Positions 59,063 to 64,000 of a DNA stretch of 64,000 nucleotides are shown here, piece after piece (position 1 is the stretch's first letter; the number at the start of each line of letters is the position of its first letter). The stretch lies in assembly GCA_013213745.1 (NCBI GenBank), contig JABSQH010000031.1, forward strand, positions 1 to 64,000, given 5' to 3'. Under the pieces are notes generated by a model. It saw only the letters and a list, made by a program, of their open reading frames with translations, was not told where the DNA came from and did not search any database. This DNA is from Ilumatobacteraceae bacterium. GTDB taxonomy: Bacteria > Actinomycetota > Acidimicrobiia > Acidimicrobiales > Ilumatobacteraceae. A program made the position numbers and the translations under genes.

Positions 59063-61081
59063 ATGACCGACTACGGGTTCTACCTGCTGCTCGGCATCGG
59101 CGCCGGCGCGATCATCGCGGCGCTGGGCCTCGGTTTGGTGATCACCTTCCAGGGGTCCGGCGTGGTCAACTTCGGCTACGGCGCGATGACGATGTGGGTC
59201 GTCTACGTCTACGCCGACCTGCGCGAAGGCGCCTACGTGTTCCCAATTCCGGGACTCCCGGCGCGGTACCACTTCGGTGACGACGTCGGATTCGTGCTGG
59301 CGATGGTGCTGTCGTTGCTCACCGCGGCGTTGATGGGGTTGCTCGTCTTCCTCCTGATCTTCAAACCCCTGGCCAAGGCGCCAGCGTTGGCGAACATCGT
59401 CGCCAGCGTCGGCTTGATCGTGGTGTTCACCGCGCTGATCGACATCCGCTTCGAGGACAAGCAGAACATTCGGGTCGGCGGCATCTTGCCGCGAGAACCG
59501 GTGACCATCACCGACGGGATCACGGTGCCGCGCGACGGTCTGTGGTTGGCGCTGGTCGTGGTCATCGTGGCCGCTGCGCTGTGGGTCTACTCGCGGTACA
59601 CCAAGCTCGGGCTCGTCGTACGCGCCGCTGCCGAGAACGAGAAAGGCGCCGTGCTGCTCGGGTACTCGCCGAGCTTTCTCGCCGGGTTCAGCTTCGTGTT
59701 GGCCAGCGTGGTCGGAGGGTTCATTGCGATTCTCGCCAGTCCGATGATCCAGCTGACCTCGACGGTGTTCACCTTCGGCTATCTGATCCCCGCATTGGGG
59801 GCGGCTCTCCTCGGCAGCTTCCGGTACGTGGTCCCCACAGTGGTCACCGGCTTCGCCATCGGCATGGTGCAGTCGATGTTCACCAAGCTGCAGGTCGACC
59901 TGAGTTGGTTCCCCGAGTACGGAGCACGCGAGGGTCTGCCATTCCTCATCATCATCGTGGCGATGGTGGTGTTCGGCGAGCGCCTCCCCGAACGCGGCAG
60001 CGTCGACGATCTCGGCCTGCCGGCCGTGCCGCCGGCGAAGGTCACGTTCGTGTCGGCGGCGATCCCCGTCACGTTGGCGGTGATCGGCCTGGTGTTCTTC
60101 GGGCCACTGTGGCGCGGTGCGATCATGACCAGCGTGATCGCGGCGGTGATCGCGTTGTCGTTCGTGGTCATCACCGGGTTTGCCGGGCAGACCTCGCTCG
60201 CGCAGATGGCGTTTGCCGGCATCGCCGGCTTCGGCCTGTCGAAGCTGGCGACCGACTGGGGGGTGCCGTTTCCGTTGGCTCCGATCATCGCCGCGCTGGT
60301 TGCTGCGATGGTCGGTGTGATCCTCGGGCTTCCGGCGCTCAGGCTCAGAGGCACCAACCTGGCGATCGTTACGCTCGCAGGCGGGGTGGCCATCTCGGAG
60401 TTCATCTTCAAGAACCCGAACTTCGTCGGTGACATCACCACCGGTGGCGCGCAAATTCCCGACCCGTCGCTCGGCGATTGGAACTTTGCGCTGGTGTTCG
60501 GCACCAACTCCTCCCGGCCGATCTTCGGCATCTTCCTCGTCGTCGTCGCGCTGCTGTTGGCGATACTGGTGGCCAACGTGCGCAGCAGTCCGATCGGCCG
60601 ACGAACGCTTGCGGTCCGCTCGAACGAGCGTGCTGCCGCCGCTGCGGGTGTCAACGTGGCGTCGACCAAGCTCATTGCGTTCGCGCTGTCGGCGTTCATC
60701 GCAGGCGTGGCGGGCACGTTGATCGGCTACCGGTTCGGCACTGTGTCCGACGCGTCGTTCGGAGTGGTCGCGTCGCTCACCGCCCTGGCGGTTGCGTACC
60801 TCGGGGGCATCACCAGCGTGAGCGGCGCAGTCACTGCGGGCGTCGTGACCACATCGGGTGTGGTGTTCTTCGCAACGGGTGAGGTGTTCGAGCGCCTCGG
60901 CACGTGGGAGGTGTTCGTCGGTGGCCTGCTGCTGATCCTGACGGCGATCCTCAATCCGGAGGGCATCGCCGGCGGGATTCGCAAGTCGGTCGCCGAGGCG
61001 CGGTCGAAGAAGGCGCAGGAGGCGCAGGCCGAACCGACCGCGCCCGAGGAGGATCGCGTGCCGGTGTCCGCGAGTTCGTAG
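59063..61081 (+). CDS. fused LivH-LivM branched-chain-type ABC permease
   Basis: One 672-residue protein combines the LivH half (residues 1-310, GLGLVITFQGSGVVNFGYGA near the start) and the LivM half (from about 340, VVITGFAGQTSLAQMAFAGI and ALRLRGTNLAIVTLAGGVA). The fusion of the two permeases in one chain is a recurring arrangement in actinobacteria. No LivG or LivF ATPase is in the window; the downstream neighbour is an acyl-CoA ligase. A cognate ATPase must be encoded elsewhere. Confidence 0.9.
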   Translation: MTDYGFYLLLGIGAGAIIAALGLGLVITFQGSGVVNFGYGAMTMWVVYVYADLREGAYVFPIPGLPARYHFGDDVGFVLAMVLSLLTAALMGLLVFLLIFKPLAKAPALANIVASVGLIVVFTALIDIRFEDKQNIRVGGILPREPVTITDGITVPRDGLWLALVVVIVAAALWVYSRYTKLGLVVRAAAENEKGAVLLGYSPSFLAGFSFVLASVVGGFIAILASPMIQLTSTVFTFGYLIPALGAALLGSFRYVVPTVVTGFAIGMVQSMFTKLQVDLSWFPEYGAREGLPFLIIIVAMVVFGERLPERGSVDDLGLPAVPPAKVTFVSAAIPVTLAVIGLVFFGPLWRGAIMTSVIAAVIALSFVVITGFAGQTSLAQMAFAGIAGFGLSKLATDWGVPFPLAPIIAALVAAMVGVILGLPALRLRGTNLAIVTLAGGVAISEFIFKNPNFVGDITTGGAQIPDPSLGDWNFALVFGTNSSRPIFGIFLVVVALLLAILVANVRSSPIGRRTLAVRSNERAAAAAGVNVASTKLIAFALSAFIAGVAGTLIGYRFGTVSDASFGVVASLTALAVAYLGGITSVSGAVTAGVVTTSGVVFFATGEVFERLGTWEVFVGGLLLILTAILNPEGIAGGIRKSVAEARSKKAQEAQAEPTAPEEDRVPVSASS

Positions 61082-61116
61082 TTCGCCGATATGGCCGGAC
61101 CGGAGGAGGACCTGTC

Positions 61117-62748
61117 GTGACCGCACCGCTGAGTGAGAGTTGGGCGACGATCTGGGAGGCGCTGGCCGACGCGCAGCCCGACCACACCGCCGTCGTCATC
61201 GGCGACACCGAGGTCACCTGGCGCAAGTACGACCGTCGCGCCGCCCAGCTGGCCAGCGCGCTCGGAGCACGCGGTGTCACCGCTGGCATGCGCGTGGCCC
61301 AGCTCTTGTACAACTGCCCCGAGTACATGGAAGCCGTGTACGGCGCCTTCAAGCAGCGGGCCACGCCGGTCAACGTCAACTATCGGTACAAGGCGTCCGA
61401 GATCGCCCACATCTGCAACGACGCCGAGGCCGCGGCAATCGTGTTCCACGGCTCGCTCGGGGAGCGGGTGGCCGAGGCCGCAGCGACGATGCCCACGGTG
61501 ACCACACTGCTGCAGGTCGATGACGGCTCGCCGCTGGTCGACGGCGCCGAGTGGTATCACGAGGTCGTCGACGCAGCCGAGCCGGCTCCGCGCATCGAGC
61601 GCTCGGGCCAAGACGTGTTGATGCTCTACACCGGCGGCACCACGGGGCATCCGAAAGGTGTCGTGTGGCCGCACGTCGACCTGTTCGGCGCATTGGCGTT
61701 CTCGGCGTACCTCACGGCGGGCCTCGATGTGCCGACCACCGTGGCCGAGGTCGGCGCGACCGCCGCCGCAGTGCACGACGCCGGGACGAGTCCGGTGATG
61801 TTGTGTGCGCCGCCGCTCATGCACGGTACGGCGTTGTTCTTGGCGATTGCGTCGTTCGTCATGGGCGGCACGGTCGTACTGCTTGGGAGTCGACGCTTCG
61901 ACACCGACGAATTGTGGGGACTGGTCGAGCGCCACGGCGTGACGCAGATCTCCCTCGTCGGCGACGCCTTCGCCCGACCGATGACCGCCGAGCTCGAGGC
62001 GGCGGAGCGCGCCGGAAGTGTCCCCGACCTGTCCTCTCTCCAGCGCGTCGTGTCGACAGGCGCAACGCTGTCGGCCGATCAGAAGCGGGCGTTCCAACAC
62101 TTTGCACCGCAGGCGGCGATTCTCGACCTCATCGGGGCGTCCGAAGGAGGGCCCTTCGCAGTATCGATGACACTGCCGGGGGAGGAGCCACCCGAGACGG
62201 CGGTGTTCACGGCGCCTCCGGGCGTGGTGACCATCGACCCGGCGACCGGCGCAGTGTTGCCTCGCGGCAGCGATGTGCCCGGGATGCTCGCCGCTGCCGG
62301 GCCGATGCCCAGCGGCTACTTCCGTGACGAGGCCAAGACCGCCCAGACCTTTCGGATGGTCGATGGCGTGCGCTACACGGTGCCCGGCGACTTCGCGACG
62401 ATCGCCGATGACGGTACCGTGACGTTGCTCGGCCGAGGCTCGGTGTGTATCAACTCCGGCGGCGAGAAGATCTACCCAGAAGAGGTCGAGGTCGCCGCCC
62501 GCGAACATCCGGCGGTGGTCGACGCCACCGTGGTCGGCGTGCCCGACGAGCGATTCGGCGAAGCGGTCACGTTGGTGTGTTCGGTGTCGGCGCCGACCGG
62601 TCCGGCCGACGTGCAGACGACGATCCGTGATCGTCTCGCCGACTACAAGGTGCCCCGCCACGTCGTGATCGTCGATGAGATCTATCGAGCGCCGAACGGC
62701 AAGGCCGACTACCGCTGGGCCCGCGACACGGCAGTGGCGCATCTGTAA
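61117..62748 (+). CDS. acyl-CoA ligase (AMP-binding enzyme)
   Basis: The 543-residue enzyme of the ANL superfamily activates a carboxylic acid with ATP and CoA. The P-loop-like motif YTGGTTGHPKG lies at 171-181, then LMHGTALFLAIASFVMGGTV and the IGASEGG acyl pocket. The A8 hinge GRGSVCINSGGEKIYPEEVE and the catalytic Lys529 in NGKADY complete it. GTG 61117 has GGAGGAGG upstream. The position after a solute transporter suggests it activates the imported acid, but that is a guess. Confidence 0.9.
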   Translation: MTAPLSESWATIWEALADAQPDHTAVVIGDTEVTWRKYDRRAAQLASALGARGVTAGMRVAQLLYNCPEYMEAVYGAFKQRATPVNVNYRYKASEIAHICNDAEAAAIVFHGSLGERVAEAAATMPTVTTLLQVDDGSPLVDGAEWYHEVVDAAEPAPRIERSGQDVLMLYTGGTTGHPKGVVWPHVDLFGALAFSAYLTAGLDVPTTVAEVGATAAAVHDAGTSPVMLCAPPLMHGTALFLAIASFVMGGTVVLLGSRRFDTDELWGLVERHGVTQISLVGDAFARPMTAELEAAERAGSVPDLSSLQRVVSTGATLSADQKRAFQHFAPQAAILDLIGASEGGPFAVSMTLPGEEPPETAVFTAPPGVVTIDPATGAVLPRGSDVPGMLAAAGPMPSGYFRDEAKTAQTFRMVDGVRYTVPGDFATIADDGTVTLLGRGSVCINSGGEKIYPEEVEVAAREHPAVVDATVVGVPDERFGEAVTLVCSVSAPTGPADVQTTIRDRLADYKVPRHVVIVDEIYRAPNGKADYRWARDTAVAHL

Positions 62749-62769
62749 CGGTGTCAGACACCTCGTTAC
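62745..62769. repeat. REP-like hairpin at the end of the acyl-CoA ligase gene
   Basis: GTAAC-GGTGT-CAG-ACACC-TC-GTTAC is a perfect stem apart from two unpaired bases. It starts inside the ligase stop codon and ends 5 bp before the stop of the convergent TetR gene. The core GGTGTCAGACACC is one transition-type variant of GGTGCCTGGCACC at 36794-36806. A bidirectional terminator role is inferred. Confidence 0.7.
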
Positions 62770-62773
62770 GGAA

Positions 62774-63334
62774 TCAGGTGGGACGGAGGCCGGCGAGCAG
62801 CGCGTCGATCACGTCCTCGGCGACGGCTTCGGCGACCGGTGGGGCCATGGTGGCGACGGTGGCGACGCCGTGCATGGCAGCCCACAGCGTGAGGCCGAGC
62901 GTGTTTGCGTTGCGCTCGACGACGTCACCGTCGGCGATCGCTTGACGAACGTCGTCGACTGCCGCGTCGAATACACCCGTTGCGGCCGGAAGTTCGTTGT
63001 CGGCCTCGATCGCCACCGCCCGTGGACGGAACATGAACATCACACGGAACAGCTCGGGGCGATCGCGGGCAAAGGCCACGTAGGCGAGGGCGCGCTCGCG
63101 CACTCGGTCGATGGCTCGGTCGCCGCTGACGGCGTAGGCCGCTTCGAGCTCCTCGTACCCGCAGGCCGCCACCGCTTGCAACAGGTCGTCTTTCGACTTG
63201 GCATGGTCGTACAGCGCCGGCGCGGTCACGTCGAGCGTCGCCGCAAGGCCGCGCAACGACAGCTGCTCGTGACCGTCGGCTTCGACGATCGAACGTGCCT
63301 GATCGACGATGCGGGCGCGTGTCAGAAGCGCCAT
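62774..63334 (-). CDS. TetR-family transcriptional regulator
   Basis: The 186-residue protein from ATG 63334 has an N-terminal HTH (LSLRGLAATLDVTAPALYDH, residues about 26-46) and a ligand-binding helical domain (FARDRPELFRVMFMFRPRAV). The ligand is unknown. It lies directly downstream of the carotenoid-oxygenase gene on the same strand and may regulate it or the ligase. A longer frame upstream is rejected because TetR proteins start close to the HTH. Confidence 0.87.
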   Translation of the reverse strand: MALLTRARIVDQARSIVEADGHEQLSLRGLAATLDVTAPALYDHAKSKDDLLQAVAACGYEELEAAYAVSGDRAIDRVRERALAYVAFARDRPELFRVMFMFRPRAVAIEADNELPAATGVFDAAVDDVRQAIADGDVVERNANTLGLTLWAAMHGVATVATMAPPVAEAVAEDVIDALLAGLRPT

Positions 63335-63380
63335 GATGTGCTCACCGAAGCGCTGCCAGCCGGAGGGATCGGCAGCGTGC

Positions 63381-64000
63381 TCAGTCGGCGATCCAGCTGC
63401 CGTGGAATCCGGTGGGGATGCGCCGCGGAAGATGGATCTCGGCGACGGCATCGGCGGCCATGTTCGAGGCGTCGAGGATCGTCAGATGCGATGTGTCGGT
63501 CGTCTCGTCGTGGACGTAGGTCATCAGGTAGCCGTCGTCTTCGTTGGTCGCGCCTTCGGCGGGAACGAACACCGGCTCGCCGGGCACCTGGCCCTTCTCG
63601 AACACGTGTGAGGTGCGCGCCCCACCGTTGGCCATGTCGTATTTAAAGATCTCGCCGATGGTGCCATTGATGAACGAGGTCGACATGGTGTAGCCGTAGC
63701 GGTTCTGCTGGCCAACGACCGAGTCGGCGACCCGCGGGAACTCCGACGAGCGATCGTCGAGCTGGCGCTCCGTGTAGTTGCCGGTCGCCCGATTGAAACG
63801 CCATTCCCACATGTGTGGCAGCTGCTCTTCGGGCGCAGCGACGTCGGGGTCGCCGATGTCGGAGCTGGCGCGCCAGATCTCCTGCAGCCGGCAACCGTGC
63901 ACCACGACCTCGTCGCCGTCGTCGTACGCGTTCAGCGTGTGAAACACGTAGCACGGGTCGACGTCGAACCACTGCACGTCGGCGTCGGTGCCCTTGCGGG
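63381..64000 (-). CDS. carotenoid oxygenase family protein (5' part beyond the window)
   Basis: The frame enters from the right edge and reads about 206 residues to a stop at 63381. Typical blocks are VQWFDVDPCYVFHTLNAYDD (iron-binding His), MSTSFINGTIGEIFKYDMAN, GEPVFVPAEGATNEDDGYLM, and RRIPTGFHGSWI with the final His. This matches the C-terminal third of RPE65/carotenoid cleavage dioxygenases, which split double bonds in carotenoids or stilbenes. Start and the other His ligands lie outside. Confidence 0.88.
   Translation of the reverse strand, partial: RKGTDADVQWFDVDPCYVFHTLNAYDDGDEVVVHGCRLQEIWRASSDIGDPDVAAPEEQLPHMWEWRFNRATGNYTERQLDDRSSEFPRVADSVVGQQNRYGYTMSTSFINGTIGEIFKYDMANGGARTSHVFEKGQVPGEPVFVPAEGATNEDDGYLMTYVHDETTDTSHLTILDASNMAADAVAEIHLPRRIPTGFHGSWIAD

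Noticed and set aside
58958-62742. Two long minus-strand frames (722 and 671 codons) opposite livHM and the ligase
   Set aside because: They are antisense to well-identified genes and rich in Arg, His, Asp and Gly, the usual shadow pattern.

Overview
The window is a high-GC bacterial chromosome segment with dense genes, frequent GTG starts and many 4-bp ATGA/GTGA overlaps. A mycothiol synthase, an LLM-class (F420-type) oxidoreductase, a DUF3499-type protein, a DUF3516-type Ski2-like helicase and a SigA-type sigma factor point to an actinobacterium. A member of Acidimicrobiia (Ilumatobacter-like) is my best guess, but that is inference from gene content only. No rRNA operon, CRISPR array or intact insertion sequence is visible. 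Three tRNA genes are present: Val-CAC, Asn-GTT and one with anticodon CAT.

Layout. 1-5.2 kb: collagen-like protein, FUSC membrane protein, a truncated fasciclin-type lipoprotein, a GNAT gene preceded by a short overlapping ORF, and an SDR. 5.2-6.7 kb: a two-gene HTH/nucleotidyltransferase toxin-antitoxin-like unit with a palindromic operator, beside a scrap-heap of pseudogenes (radical SAM, sugar kinase). 6.7-15 kb: helicase, LLM oxidoreductase, MarR remnant, a lipoprotein that seems to start at CTG, alanine dehydrogenase, 2-hydroxyacid dehydrogenase, DnaJ-domain protein, tRNA-Val. 15-21 kb: small membrane proteins, K+ channel, DUF3499, SRPBCC, M23 peptidase, APH plus DUF6285. 21-28.4 kb: rlmN, mshD, then hisC-hisB-hisH-hisA-hisF and a crotonase. 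28.4-31.5 kb: a decayed Rieske oxygenase, an aldo/keto reductase and an alpha/beta hydrolase. 31.5-36.2 kb: solitary GroES-like gene, hisI, trpE, YgfZ, L,D-transpeptidase. 36.8-41.2 kb: a four-gene polar amino-acid ABC importer. 41.3-49.1 kb: serine protease and site-2 protease pair, ppdK, dnaG and rpoD. 49.2-51 kb: remnants of mobile or defence genes around two tRNAs (recombinase, phage-like gene, Nif11-like leader, TIR/WD40). 51-57 kb: GNAT, folP, small unknowns, IMPase, two-domain fasciclin protein, SDR remnant. 57.5-64 kb: branched-chain-type ABC binding protein, fused LivHM permease, acyl-CoA ligase, TetR, and the 3' part of a carotenoid oxygenase.

How it fits together. Most of the window is housekeeping: histidine and tryptophan biosynthesis, the DnaG/RpoD macromolecular-synthesis pair, PPDK, mycothiol and folate. 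Between these blocks lie islands of decayed genes and structured intergenic repeats. The repeats are one 54-55 bp element found twice between convergent genes, and a set of REP-like palindromes with GGTGYCWGRCACC or GTCTCWGAGAC cores. The most system-like accessory unit is the HTH/nucleotidyltransferase pair with its perfect palindrome. It belongs to a known class of toxin-antitoxin modules, so I do not claim a new system.
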